Part shown: piece after piece, positions 26,499 to 35,664 of the stretch
How the letters are laid out: the number at the start of each line of letters is the position of its first letter
Position numbering within the stretch: the first letter of the stretch is position 1
NCBI GenBank assembly: GCA_945906815.1
Contig: CAMDRT010000001.1
Span: 124,001 to 188,000 of the forward strand
DNA length: 64,000 nucleotides
Direction: 5' to 3'
DNA from: Bordetella parapertussis
GTDB lineage: Bacteria; Pseudomonadota; Gammaproteobacteria; Burkholderiales; SG8-41
Notes under the pieces: generated by a model
Told to the model about the DNA's origin: nothing
The model's input: only the letters and a program-made list of their open reading frames with translations
Databases searched by the model: none
Program-made: the position numbers and the translations under genes

Positions 26499-27302
26499 AT
26501 GGCACTCAAGCGATGGCTACTTATCCTCGTTCTGGCAGTGGTGTTTTCCTCTAGTGCCTATGCGCAGGACAGGCAGCCTGAGTATCAGTTCGGGAATGGC
26601 GACAATATACGCATTCAGGTTTTCCAGAACCCGGACCTTACGGTGGAAACCCGGGTTACCGAGAACGGCACTATCAGCTATCCGCTTATCGGCACGGTTA
26701 AAATCGGCGGCATGACGATCCTGGCGGCCGAACAAATTGTTGCCAAGGCGTTGAGCGACGGCGGCTTCATCAAAAAGCCGCAGGTGAATATTGCGCTGTT
26801 GCAAAATCGCGGCAACCAGGTTTCAGTTCTTGGCGCTGTGAATCGCGCGGGACGATTCCCGCTCGAGACATTCAGCACGCGCTTATCGGAGATGATCGCC
26901 ATCGCCGGCGGGATAGCGCCCGCGGGTGCGGACATAGCGGTAGTCACCGGTTTACGCGCTGGCAAGCCCTTTCGCAGGGAGATCGATATTGCCGGTATTT
27001 TCCTTGATAACGCACCGCAAAACGATTTCGTTGTTGCCAGCGGTGATGTGATCTACGTCCACAGAATGCCACTCTATTACGTCTATGGCGAAGTGCAAAA
27101 ACCGGGTTCCGCTCGCGTCGAGCGGGGCATGACAGTGCGCCAGGCTCTGGCGCAGAGCGGCGGTCTAACCGTGCGCGGCACCGAGCGTCGTCTGCGACTC
27201 TATCGCGTTGGTGCCAACGGCAAAGTCGAAACCTTTGGCCCCGACCTCAACGATCTGGTGCGCGCGGACGACGTGCTCCACGTCAGCGAAAGCCTGTTCT
27301 GA
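26499..27302 (+). CDS. epsE: Polysaccharide export protein EpsE (Wza/OPX family, SLBB domain)
   Basis: 267 residues from an ATG with GAAGGAAG upstream. The signal peptide ends at SAYA (residue 22); no lipobox Cys is visible, unlike E. coli Wza. The Poly_export domain covers about residues 28-105 (YQFGNGDNIRIQVFQNPDLT, PLIGTVKIGG), followed by two SLBB-type repeats (VSVLGAVNRAGRF and VYGEVQKPGSARVERG). It forms the periplasmic/outer-membrane exit channel or its periplasmic ring. It is 142 bases after epsL and 10 bases before epsF. Confidence 0.93.
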   Translation: MALKRWLLILVLAVVFSSSAYAQDRQPEYQFGNGDNIRIQVFQNPDLTVETRVTENGTISYPLIGTVKIGGMTILAAEQIVAKALSDGGFIKKPQVNIALLQNRGNQVSVLGAVNRAGRFPLETFSTRLSEMIAIAGGIAPAGADIAVVTGLRAGKPFRREIDIAGIFLDNAPQNDFVVASGDVIYVHRMPLYYVYGEVQKPGSARVERGMTVRQALAQSGGLTVRGTERRLRLYRVGANGKVETFGPDLNDLVRADDVLHVSESLF

Positions 27303-27312
27303 GAAAAACGCC

Positions 27313-28695
27313 ATGACGCCATTGCAATTTATTTTCATTCTCAGGGCACGCTACAAAGTCGCGATCGCAGTGGCGCTGGTGGGCATGGCGCTGGCTGTGG
27401 CGATCGTTTTGCGCATGCCCTTGCAATACACGGCAACAACGTCAGTGCTGGTGGATGTGAGATCCCCTGATCTGACGGCCTCCCTGGTTGTCCCCGCCAG
27501 CCTTTCTACGCAACTGGAAATTATCAACAGCGAACGCGTGGCGCAGAAGGTCGTCAAGTCACTGGGGCTCGCTGACAGCGCGGTGACCCGGGCGCAATGG
27601 ATGCAGCAAACGCAGGGTATGGGTACACTGGAGACCTGGCTCGCGCAACGTTTGCTGAGGGGGCTTCGTGTCATGCCCGGACGCGACAGCAACATTGTCA
27701 GTATTTCATATGCCGCAGGCGATGCGACATCGGCCGCACAGGTGGCCAATGCGTTTGCGCAGGCCTACATTGATGTCACCGTCGAATTGAAAGTGGAACC
27801 GGCCCGCCAATATGCGATATGGTTCGGCGAGCAGGGCAAAGCGTTGCGCGCAGGCCTGGAAAGCGCGCAGGCGGCGTTGTCTGCCTATCAGCAGGAGAAA
27901 GGCATCGTCTCGAGCGACGAGCGCTACGACACAGAAACTCTAAGACTGGGCGAACTTTCGACCCAGTTGCTCAGGGTGCAGGTGGAAACCAGCGATGCCC
28001 GCAACAAACAGAGGTCGGGCATGGCCGCAGACACGCTGCCTGACGTCATGGCTAATGCGGTGGTTGCCGGTCTTAGAAGCGAAATCGCCAAGCAGGAAGC
28101 GAAGCTCCAGGAAACCGCGCTCAACCTGGGCAGAAACCACCCGCAGTATCTGCGCATGCAATCTGAAGTGGCCGCGCTCAAGCAGACACTGCAAGCGGAA
28201 ATGCGTCTGCTCACCAGCGGTTATAGCGTATCGAGGGAGATCGGATCCAACAAAGAATCCGATCTCAGGCGCGCTATTGTCGTGCAAAAAACGCGGCTGC
28301 TGCAGCTTAAAAACGAGCGTGACAAGATGGCCGCGTTGCAGCGCGATGTCGATGCCGCAAAAAATGCCTACGATACCGTCGTGAAACGCCAAACCGAGAC
28401 CACACTTGCAGGCCAGGCGCGTCAGGCTGACGTGTCGGTGCTTTCTCCGGCGATGGCACCTATCGTGCCTTCATCAAAATCACTGGGCAATATGCTTGCC
28501 ATTGCAGTCGGGTTTGGCTTGCTGCTGGGTCTGGGCGCTGCCTATGGGCTCGAGAAGCTTGACCGGCGCATACGCTCGGTCGAAGACCTTTCCAACGAGC
28601 TGCAACTCCCGGTGCTCGGTGTCATCTCGCGCCCCGTGCAACCATCGCGGCGCCTTGCGTTCTGGCGTCAAGACGTGCCTTTGCTAGGGAAGTAA
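27313..28695 (+). CDS. epsF: Chain-length determinant/polysaccharide co-polymerase EpsF
   Basis: 460 residues from the ATG at 27313 (MTPLQFIFILRARYK), the family start; the frame from 27208 overlaps epsE. The Wzz domain carries TM1 at about residues 13-34 and TM2 at about 395-415 (NMLAIAVGFGLLLGLG). Between them is a long coiled coil with the conserved GRNHPQYLRMQSEVAALK segment, and a proline-rich exit before TM2 (LSPAMAPIVPSSKSLGN). It works with the separately encoded tyrosine kinase EpsG to set polymer length and couple synthesis to export. Ends 9 bases before epsG. Confidence 0.93.
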   Translation: MTPLQFIFILRARYKVAIAVALVGMALAVAIVLRMPLQYTATTSVLVDVRSPDLTASLVVPASLSTQLEIINSERVAQKVVKSLGLADSAVTRAQWMQQTQGMGTLETWLAQRLLRGLRVMPGRDSNIVSISYAAGDATSAAQVANAFAQAYIDVTVELKVEPARQYAIWFGEQGKALRAGLESAQAALSAYQQEKGIVSSDERYDTETLRLGELSTQLLRVQVETSDARNKQRSGMAADTLPDVMANAVVAGLRSEIAKQEAKLQETALNLGRNHPQYLRMQSEVAALKQTLQAEMRLLTSGYSVSREIGSNKESDLRRAIVVQKTRLLQLKNERDKMAALQRDVDAAKNAYDTVVKRQTETTLAGQARQADVSVLSPAMAPIVPSSKSLGNMLAIAVGFGLLLGLGAAYGLEKLDRRIRSVEDLSNELQLPVLGVISRPVQPSRRLAFWRQDVPLLGK

Positions 28696-28704
28696 GGAGC
28701 GGCT

Positions 28705-29586
28705 ATGGCAGATCAGAATCTGATTGCGCACGGCGGGCCAACGCCTCAACGCGATGATCGTTCTATCGGCGCCATCCTGATCGAGGCCGGCCGGCTCACC
28801 AGCGAAGAAGCAGAGCGCATCGGGCAATTGCAAAGAAATCAGGCTCTGAGCTTCGGCGAAGCCGGCATGAGCGTCGGCCTGCTGGCACAGGCAGACGTCG
28901 ATTTTGCGCTCGCCTTACAGTTCAATTACCCGTACCTGCTGCGCGGCAAGAGCGCAGTGAGCGAAGAAGTTGTTGCCGCCTACTCACTATTTACCCCGGA
29001 GGTAGAGGCGCTGCGCGCGCTGCGCGGCCAGCTGATGCAGCGGTGGTTCGATCCCGATGCTTCCCACAAGACGCTCGCCATTGTCAGTGCAGATAGAAAA
29101 GAAGGTCGCAGCTATATCGCCGCCAATCTTGCCGTGCTGTTCTCGCAGCTCGGCAAGCGCACGTTACTGATAGATGCCGATATGCGCAATTCGTCGCTGC
29201 ACCGGTTATTTGGCCTGGATAACAGCAATGGACTGTCGGCGGTGCTGTCCGGCCGTGGCGGACCCCACAGCATTCAGCGTATTCCGGAGCTGGGAGAATT
29301 TTCCGTGCTTACCGCAGGATCGCACCCTCCTAACCCGTCGGATTTGCTGGCGCGACCTCTGTTTTCGCATCTGCTGCAGGAATCAGCGAAGGGCTTTGAT
29401 ATCGTTCTGGTCGACTCCCCGGCGACGGCCCACAACGCCGACGCGCAATCCATCACCCTGAGCGCGGGTGGCGCGTTGATCGTGGTGCGCAAGGACATCT
29501 CGCGCTTCAGCCGGGTGCAGGGCATTGCCGATCATGGGGTTCATCTCAGCGCCACCATCGTTGGCACCGTGCTTAACGACTATTGA
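28705..29586 (+). CDS. epsG: Chain-length determinant protein tyrosine kinase EpsG-like
   Basis: 293 residues. An N-terminal degenerate GspE-type region (residues about 15-90) precedes the kinase domain: VSADRKEGRSYIAANLAV is the Walker A position, TLLIDADMRN is Walker A', and IVLVDSPA is Walker B. The Walker A Lys of BY-kinases is Arg here (E-G-R-S), which I recall as usual in EpsG proteins rather than a defect. The C-terminus lacks a Tyr cluster, with a single terminal Tyr (LNDY). It phosphorylates or regulates EpsF-type partners. Same operon as epsF. Confidence 0.9.
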   Translation: MADQNLIAHGGPTPQRDDRSIGAILIEAGRLTSEEAERIGQLQRNQALSFGEAGMSVGLLAQADVDFALALQFNYPYLLRGKSAVSEEVVAAYSLFTPEVEALRALRGQLMQRWFDPDASHKTLAIVSADRKEGRSYIAANLAVLFSQLGKRTLLIDADMRNSSLHRLFGLDNSNGLSAVLSGRGGPHSIQRIPELGEFSVLTAGSHPPNPSDLLARPLFSHLLQESAKGFDIVLVDSPATAHNADAQSITLSAGGALIVVRKDISRFSRVQGIADHGVHLSATIVGTVLNDY

Positions 29587-29668
29587 CCCGGGATGGCTGT
29601 CTGCGCTGCTTCGATCCAGCAGTATGTTGTTGTGGGCCATTCGCTGACGACTGTGGATTGAGCCGACC

Positions 29669-31243
29669 ATGCCAGAGCATCTGCGGGCCCTGATTGTCAT
29701 TCTTGTGTTGGCGACTGTGGTGTTCGCATTCGCCAAAGCACCTGCTTGCGCTGTGGCGTCCACCCCCCAGGATTTCGAGCGCCGGCGTAACCTGTGGTTT
29801 GCGATTACCTGCGCGGCCTTTCTTGCGCACAATTTCTGGATCTTTATTTTCGCCACCATGGCGCTGTTACTGTTCGCGCTGCCGCGCGAGCCGAACAAGC
29901 TTGCCCTGTTTTATTTTTTGCTGTTTGCGGTGCCGATGTTTTCCGCCGAGATCCCCGGTCTGGGTCTCATCAATTACTTTTTCGCTATCGATTACGTCCG
30001 TTTGCTCGCCCTGGTGATTCTGTTGCCGGCATTTATGTATCTGCGCAAGCAGCCGGACACCGAACCCTTCGGGCGCTTGTTGGCGGACAAGCTATTGGCG
30101 GGCTATCTTATTCTGCAATTCGTGCTGCTGATCAGCAGCAGCGTCTTCACCGAGGCCTTACGGCACGGCGCCTTTTACGCGTTCATGGATGTTTTTCTGC
30201 CTTATTATGTGGCCAGCCGCTCGGTCAGGAAGCTAGCGGAGTTCAGGGACGTATTGACGAGTTTCGTATTGGCCACGCTGGTGCTCGCTGCGCTGGGCGC
30301 TTTCGAGTTTGCAAAGCAGTGGTTGCTCTACAAACAGTTGGAAGTTGCGCTGGACGCACCGGGCTGGGGTTTGGGGAATTACCTGGGGCGGGAATCGGCT
30401 CTGCGCGCTTTGGCGAGTGTCGGACAGCCCATTTGTCTCGGCTACGTCATGGTGGTGGCCACAGGATTTTTCCTTTACCTGCGTAGATCGATCACAAGCA
30501 CTAGGGCTTGGACTATTGGGCTGATCGCACTGCTCATCGGACTGATCGCGCCGTTATCCCGTGGGCCATGGATGGGTGCTGCCGCGCTGTTGCTGGTATT
30601 CGTTGCCGCAGGCCCCGCACCCGGAAAAAGTTTGTTAAAACTTGCGGTGGCGGCGACTATTGTTATTGCCGTGTTGCTGGTATCGCCGGCGAGTCAGGTG
30701 ATCATCAATCACCTGCCCTTTGCCGGAACCGTGGAAACCGAGAACGTAACGTACCGGCAACGGTTGTTTGCTATTGGGACTCAGGTCATTATGCAAAACC
30801 CGTTCTTTGGTGCATTCGATTACCTCAATGCGCCGGCCATGCAGGAACTGAAGCAAGGGCAGGGCATCATTGACATAGTTAACTCATACCTGGGGGTCGC
30901 GCTGCAGAGTGGCCTGGTCGGGCTGTCACTGTATGCGAGTTTTTTCTTGGTCGTCGTGGTCGGCATTTACAGTGGCATGAGAACACTGCGCGACGGATTG
31001 AGCGAGAGTTACCTTCTGGGGCAGGCCTTGCTTGCCACTGTGCTGGGTATACTGGTTGTCATTGCCACCACCAGCAGCATCAGCATCATCCCGGTGATCT
31101 ATTGGTCGGTGGCTGGACTCGGTGTAGCGTATGCGCGCATGCTGGCGCTGGAAAAATCCACCGCGCCACGCGTGGCAGTGCTGCGCGCTACCCAACCCGC
31201 GCGCATACGGGGCGTAAGTCCTAGCGGAAGCAGCAGAAAATAG
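29669..31243 (+). CDS. O-antigen ligase/polymerase (Wzy-like) family membrane protein
   Basis: 524 residues with about 12 hydrophobic segments and one large periplasmic loop (about residues 325-425), the layout of Wzy polymerases and WaaL ligases. Features supporting this are LIAPLSRGPWMGAA (the Arg-bearing entry to the large loop), RQRLFAIGTQVIMQNPFFG with a His-less loop, and GVALQSGLVGLSLYASFF afterwards, all typical of Wzy_C domains. In this locus it is the probable polymerase that joins repeat units on undecaprenyl-PP. Start chosen at the ATG at 29669. Confidence 0.85.
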   Translation: MPEHLRALIVILVLATVVFAFAKAPACAVASTPQDFERRRNLWFAITCAAFLAHNFWIFIFATMALLLFALPREPNKLALFYFLLFAVPMFSAEIPGLGLINYFFAIDYVRLLALVILLPAFMYLRKQPDTEPFGRLLADKLLAGYLILQFVLLISSSVFTEALRHGAFYAFMDVFLPYYVASRSVRKLAEFRDVLTSFVLATLVLAALGAFEFAKQWLLYKQLEVALDAPGWGLGNYLGRESALRALASVGQPICLGYVMVVATGFFLYLRRSITSTRAWTIGLIALLIGLIAPLSRGPWMGAAALLLVFVAAGPAPGKSLLKLAVAATIVIAVLLVSPASQVIINHLPFAGTVETENVTYRQRLFAIGTQVIMQNPFFGAFDYLNAPAMQELKQGQGIIDIVNSYLGVALQSGLVGLSLYASFFLVVVVGIYSGMRTLRDGLSESYLLGQALLATVLGILVVIATTSSISIIPVIYWSVAGLGVAYARMLALEKSTAPRVAVLRATQPARIRGVSPSGSSRK

Positions 31244-31331
31244 TGCATCGCCGATGGCAACTGCAAGGTTGTAGACTAGCGGGCATGTGCTTGCCAATCA
31301 CCGCGTACTATTCACCGTTCACCCCCGTGTA

Positions 31332-34205
31332 ATGCCTGCCACCCAAGCCCGCGTTCTGATGCGCGCCATTTTGCTGGTGGCGTGTTGGCTCTGCGACGTG
31401 GCGCTGGCTGCTTCATGGACCGTCAGTGTGGATGAACAACAAGGGGGCTTGCCCGCAGTTTCCAAGGGCGGGGCCAGTGCGTTATCGAGCAAATTTGTGT
31501 TTTGGGGCAAGAACTGGGCTTGGGCCGATATGCCCAGGCAGTTCAAGGTGACTGCCCCCTTTGAATACGCCGTATCCGGGAAAAACCAGGCGCTAAATTT
31601 TGACCTTGCGGGCCGTATAAAAAAACCGACCAACCAGCAACTGATGTGGGAATTCGACCTGGATGCTCGTGGCACCACGCTGGATGTAATCGGCGGAGGC
31701 ATGGCCTTCGAGTTTGATGTGGTGAAATTTCGGGGCGAACTGGGCGAGCCGGAACTGCTACCGGGCAATCAGGGCTGGGCGTGGGGACGCGCGGGCGCTA
31801 ACCGCATGGAAATGCGCTTCGCCCCGCCACTGGCTAGTGTTTACTTCGAGCGCGGACAAAAATCCGAGATACGGGCTTTTTTCTACAAAGGTGAGGTTCC
31901 GCAGGGGAAGCGGCGCCACACTGCGACGTTAAGCCTGGTGGGTGACATGGCGGTAGGCCCCACCACCGCAGAGCGGTTCGGACTGGATGATCACAGCACC
32001 TGGCCGACCAACGTCCTGGACTGGAAAACGTCGCCCGTTGACTTGTCCTTTCTCAATGCTTCCGAGAAACCGGCGGGCAAGCGCGGTTTTGTGCAAGCGC
32101 AGAAGGACAAGCTGATATTCGAGGACGGTACGGTGGCCCGCTTTTGGGGTACCAACCTGACCGCCGCTACGTTGTTTGAGACATCCAAGGAAGGCGTCAG
32201 ACTACAGGCGCGCCGTCTGTCGGAACTCGGGTTCAACCTCATACGCCTGCACCACCACGACTCCGACTGGGTCAATCCAAACATCTTCGGTGAGCAGAAA
32301 GGCGCGGACACGCAGCGCCTGAATGCCGCCATGCTGGATAAGCTGGACTGGTGGATCAAGTGCCTGAAGGACGAAGGCCTCTACATCTGGCTGGACCTGC
32401 ATGTTGGGCGTCACTTCAAGGCGGGTGATCGCATTGACGGCTTTGAGGAAATCAGCAAGGGCAAGCCCACGGTACCTCTCTTCGGATACAACTACGTCAA
32501 CGCCAGCATGCAGCAGGCGATGAAACGTTTCAACGAAGCGTACGTTACGCACACCAATAGTTACACCGGCGTGCCGTACAAGGATGAGCCCGCGATCGCG
32601 ATGGTGCTGCTCACCAACGAGAACGATGTCACGCATCACTTTGGCAACTCGCTTTTGCCGGATAAGCATGTCCCGAAACACAATGCCCTTTACATGGCAC
32701 AAGCCGCAGCCTTCTCGGCAAAACACGGATTGCCCAAAGACAAAGTCTGGCGCTCGTGGGAGCACGGTCCATCGAAGCTGTTTTTAAATGATCTCGAGCA
32801 CCGTTTTAATGTCGGGATGATTGCGCACCTGCGCGCGCTGGGTGTCAAAGTGCCCATCGTCACCACCAATACCTGGGGCAGCAATCCGTTGAGTTCATTG
32901 CCCGCGCTGACCACGGGAGGCATGGTCGACGTGCATGCCTACGGCCGCGTTGGAGACCTCGAGAAAAACCCAGCCCACGCCGCCAACCTGGTGCACTGGA
33001 TGGCGGCGGCACAGGTCGCCGGCAAGCCGCTGAGCGTTACCGAATGGAACGTCGAGCCCTTTCCGGTTGCTGATCGTCACGTCATTGCTTTGTATGTGGC
33101 TGCTTCCGCCAGCATGCAGGGGTGGGATGCCCTGATGCAGTACGCCTACGCACAAGTGCCCCTAGACGGTCCCGGCGGACCCTCCAACTGGCACGCTTTC
33201 AACGACCCTGCGTTGATTGCATCATTACCGGCGGCAGCGTTGCTCTATCGTCAGGGCCAGGTGCGTGAAGCGACGACGACCTATGCGTTTTCGCCCAGCA
33301 AGGAACGCCTGTTCAATCAGGAAATTAGCCCAAATAACGCCGTAGCACTGCGCACGGCCGCCGAAAAAGGCAAGCTGGTAGTGGTGATGCCGCAAACCAA
33401 GGAATTGCCGTGGCTTGAGCAAAGCGTCGTCCCTGCGGGGGCAAAGATACTGACCGATCCGCAGCAATCGCTACTCGGCGCTGATGCCAGGGAGGTGGCA
33501 TCCGATTCCGGGGAGCTTCGGCGTCACTGGGAGCACGGTACTTTTACCATCAATACGCCACGGGCCCAGGCCGCCATGGGGTGGATAGGCGGTAGACGAT
33601 TCGAGTTGGGCGATGTCGAGATTGCAGCCACCACGCGCAATGCGACTGTCGCAGTACAGAGTCTGGACGGGAAACCGATCGCGCAATCCCGCAACATCAT
33701 GATTTCGCTGGGCGCGCGCGCAGTACCCCAATCGGACAACCAGCTTCCCTTTTACGCGGAACCGGTAACAGGGCAAATCAGCATTCGCGCACTCGCAGGA
33801 CTCAAGCCCTATCTCAATAAAGTCCAATCCCAGATTGCCAGCGCGCCCGCTACGCAACGGTTAGCGAGAACCATCGCATCTCCTTCCCCGGAGTGGAGCA
33901 ATTCTGTCACTGCCAGCATTACCGGCGAAATGGTTAACCTGGAAGCACGGTTGCGGGCGCAGTCCGACAACTGGGGGCCGAACCACCCTCAGCGAGCGCA
34001 ACTGCAACATGAGATTGCAGCGCTACAAGAAAAACTCGAAGACGAAAAGCGCAGGATCGCCCTACCTGTGGTGGCGGCAGCGCCGCCTGAAAAACGAAGC
34101 AGCAAACTTGAAGGCGGGCGGGAAGTCGCTTTCTCCTATAACAATGGCCGCTACCTCATTAACCTTAATCGCAGCCTCGGGACCTACTGGATAGTGCTTA
34201 AATAG
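31332..34205 (+). CDS. Secreted glycoside hydrolase (GH-A clan, GH5-like) with a C-terminal coiled-coil extension
   Basis: 957 residues from ATG 31332; GTG 31287 and ATG 31359 are alternatives with no decisive ribosome site. Signal peptide core AILLVACWLCDVALA. A beta-rich N-terminal region of about 230 residues is followed by a TIM-barrel hydrolase: FWGTNLTAATLF, NLIRLHHHDSDW, WLDLHVG, then LTNENDV with the proton-donor Glu (codon 32619-32621) and SVTEWNV with the nucleophile Glu (codon 33042-33044). After the barrel comes a beta domain, then a predicted coiled coil (about 33936-34050) similar to the EpsF co-polymerase motif. It may trim or edit the polymer during export. Confidence 0.85.
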   Translation: MPATQARVLMRAILLVACWLCDVALAASWTVSVDEQQGGLPAVSKGGASALSSKFVFWGKNWAWADMPRQFKVTAPFEYAVSGKNQALNFDLAGRIKKPTNQQLMWEFDLDARGTTLDVIGGGMAFEFDVVKFRGELGEPELLPGNQGWAWGRAGANRMEMRFAPPLASVYFERGQKSEIRAFFYKGEVPQGKRRHTATLSLVGDMAVGPTTAERFGLDDHSTWPTNVLDWKTSPVDLSFLNASEKPAGKRGFVQAQKDKLIFEDGTVARFWGTNLTAATLFETSKEGVRLQARRLSELGFNLIRLHHHDSDWVNPNIFGEQKGADTQRLNAAMLDKLDWWIKCLKDEGLYIWLDLHVGRHFKAGDRIDGFEEISKGKPTVPLFGYNYVNASMQQAMKRFNEAYVTHTNSYTGVPYKDEPAIAMVLLTNENDVTHHFGNSLLPDKHVPKHNALYMAQAAAFSAKHGLPKDKVWRSWEHGPSKLFLNDLEHRFNVGMIAHLRALGVKVPIVTTNTWGSNPLSSLPALTTGGMVDVHAYGRVGDLEKNPAHAANLVHWMAAAQVAGKPLSVTEWNVEPFPVADRHVIALYVAASASMQGWDALMQYAYAQVPLDGPGGPSNWHAFNDPALIASLPAAALLYRQGQVREATTTYAFSPSKERLFNQEISPNNAVALRTAAEKGKLVVVMPQTKELPWLEQSVVPAGAKILTDPQQSLLGADAREVASDSGELRRHWEHGTFTINTPRAQAAMGWIGGRRFELGDVEIAATTRNATVAVQSLDGKPIAQSRNIMISLGARAVPQSDNQLPFYAEPVTGQISIRALAGLKPYLNKVQSQIASAPATQRLARTIASPSPEWSNSVTASITGEMVNLEARLRAQSDNWGPNHPQRAQLQHEIAALQEKLEDEKRRIALPVVAAAPPEKRSSKLEGGREVAFSYNNGRYLINLNRSLGTYWIVLK

Positions 34206-34250
34206 CAACACTGCCTCGTTCAATCGAACATCTACTGCCACACGGCGCCG

Positions 34251-35612
34251 GTGTTTCCCATTACTTCAAAAACGCTCAAACAACGGTTGCTGGTATCCAG
34301 CGGCTGGACTGTAGCCGGGTATGGCTTGAGCCAGGTGATCCGCTTTGGCAGCAACCTGCTGATGACGCGTCTGCTGGTGCCGGAGATGTTTGGCGTGATG
34401 GCCATTGCCACCATGATTATGTACGGACTGGCCATGTTCTCCGACCTTGGATTGGGGCAGAGCATCGTGCGCAGCAAGCGGGGTGGCGAAGCCGATTTTC
34501 TGAATACGGCCTGGGCCATTCAGATACTTCGCGGTGCACTGCTGTGGGGCGTCGCACTGGGCTTCAGCCTGATCATCGTACTAGCCAATCGCATGGGCAT
34601 GGTTCCGCCGGGCAGTGTTTATGCAGAACCCAGCCTTCCTTATGTTGTCGGCGTTTTGGCCGCCAGCGCCTTTATCTCGGGCTTCGCGTCGACCAAGCTG
34701 CATGAGGCGAGTCGCATCCTCGCGCTGGGACGCATTACGCAAATCGAGCTCATAGCGCAATTGGCTGGTTTGCTATGCATGATCGGTTGGGCAGCCTTCG
34801 AGCGCTCGATCTGGTCGTTGGTGGCCGGTAGCATCTGTTCGACACTGGTTTCAACGCGACTAAGCCATGTGTGGCTGCCGGGCGTGAGTAATCGCTGGCG
34901 CTGGGACCATGCGGCGTTGCGTGAGATTGTCCATTTTGGAAAATGGATATTCGTTTCCTCGATTTTGGGATTCTTCGTGAACAGCGGGGATCGATTGATT
35001 CTTGGCGGCTTGCTCAGCACTGCGACACTGGGTGTTTATGTGATCGCTTTTTTTATTTTTAGCGCGATCGAATCGGGGATGACGAAAATCATTGCAGATG
35101 TGTCATTTCCCGCCTTGAGCGAGATTGCACGCGAGCGTCCGCATGACTTGAAGTCGCGCTACTACCGGCTGCAAGTCGTTATCGGCGCAGGTGCATGTTT
35201 TTTTTTCGGCCTGCTTATTGTCTCCGGACAGGTGTTGATTGATTTGCTTTATGACCGGCGCTACAGCGAGGCGGGGTGGATGCTGGAGATTCTGGCCGTG
35301 GCGCTGCTGGTCGCTCCCGCGCACGTCGCCACCCAGTGTTTCCTGGCACTCGGCATGCCGAGACTTGTTTCTATTCTTGCCGCCATACGCCTGGGGATGC
35401 TGTTTCTCATGACACCCGTCGGATTCCATTTTTTCGGTCTTGCGGGCGCTTTATGGGCAATTGTTTTAAGCTATATTTCATATGTGCCGGTGACCCTCTT
35501 TTACAAGGTGAAACACGGGTTGTTCGATTTGAAGCGGGAACTGCTACCGCTACCCGTAGTGCTGGCAGGTGTGCTGGTTGGGGCAGCGTTCAATTGGGTG
35601 GTCAGGTTATAA
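34251..35612 (+). CDS. Oligosaccharide flippase (Wzx, MOP superfamily)
   Basis: 453 residues from GTG at 34251. About 12 hydrophobic segments; the start TLKQRLLVSSGWTVAGYGLSQVIRF, then LLVPEMFGVMAIATMI and FSDLGLGQSIVR are classical polysaccharide flippase features. GKWIFVSSILGFFVNSGDRLILG marks the second half. It would flip undecaprenyl-PP-linked repeat units across the inner membrane for the Wzy-like protein two genes upstream. It lies 45 bases after the hydrolase gene. Confidence 0.92.
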   Translation: MFPITSKTLKQRLLVSSGWTVAGYGLSQVIRFGSNLLMTRLLVPEMFGVMAIATMIMYGLAMFSDLGLGQSIVRSKRGGEADFLNTAWAIQILRGALLWGVALGFSLIIVLANRMGMVPPGSVYAEPSLPYVVGVLAASAFISGFASTKLHEASRILALGRITQIELIAQLAGLLCMIGWAAFERSIWSLVAGSICSTLVSTRLSHVWLPGVSNRWRWDHAALREIVHFGKWIFVSSILGFFVNSGDRLILGGLLSTATLGVYVIAFFIFSAIESGMTKIIADVSFPALSEIARERPHDLKSRYYRLQVVIGAGACFFFGLLIVSGQVLIDLLYDRRYSEAGWMLEILAVALLVAPAHVATQCFLALGMPRLVSILAAIRLGMLFLMTPVGFHFFGLAGALWAIVLSYISYVPVTLFYKVKHGLFDLKRELLPLPVVLAGVLVGAAFNWVVRL

Positions 35613-35664
35613 AGGAGACGAAAATCGGTGCGCGAAAAGTAAATGCACTGTATGTCGACGTGCA

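Noticed and set aside
28705..29586. EpsG as a broken kinase pseudogene because of the Arg in Walker A
   Set aside because: The reading frame is intact and the Arg fits my memory of the EpsG family.
34251..35612. MATE drug-efflux pump instead of Wzx flippase
   Set aside because: The N-terminal motifs and operon position in the EPS locus fit polysaccharide flippases better.
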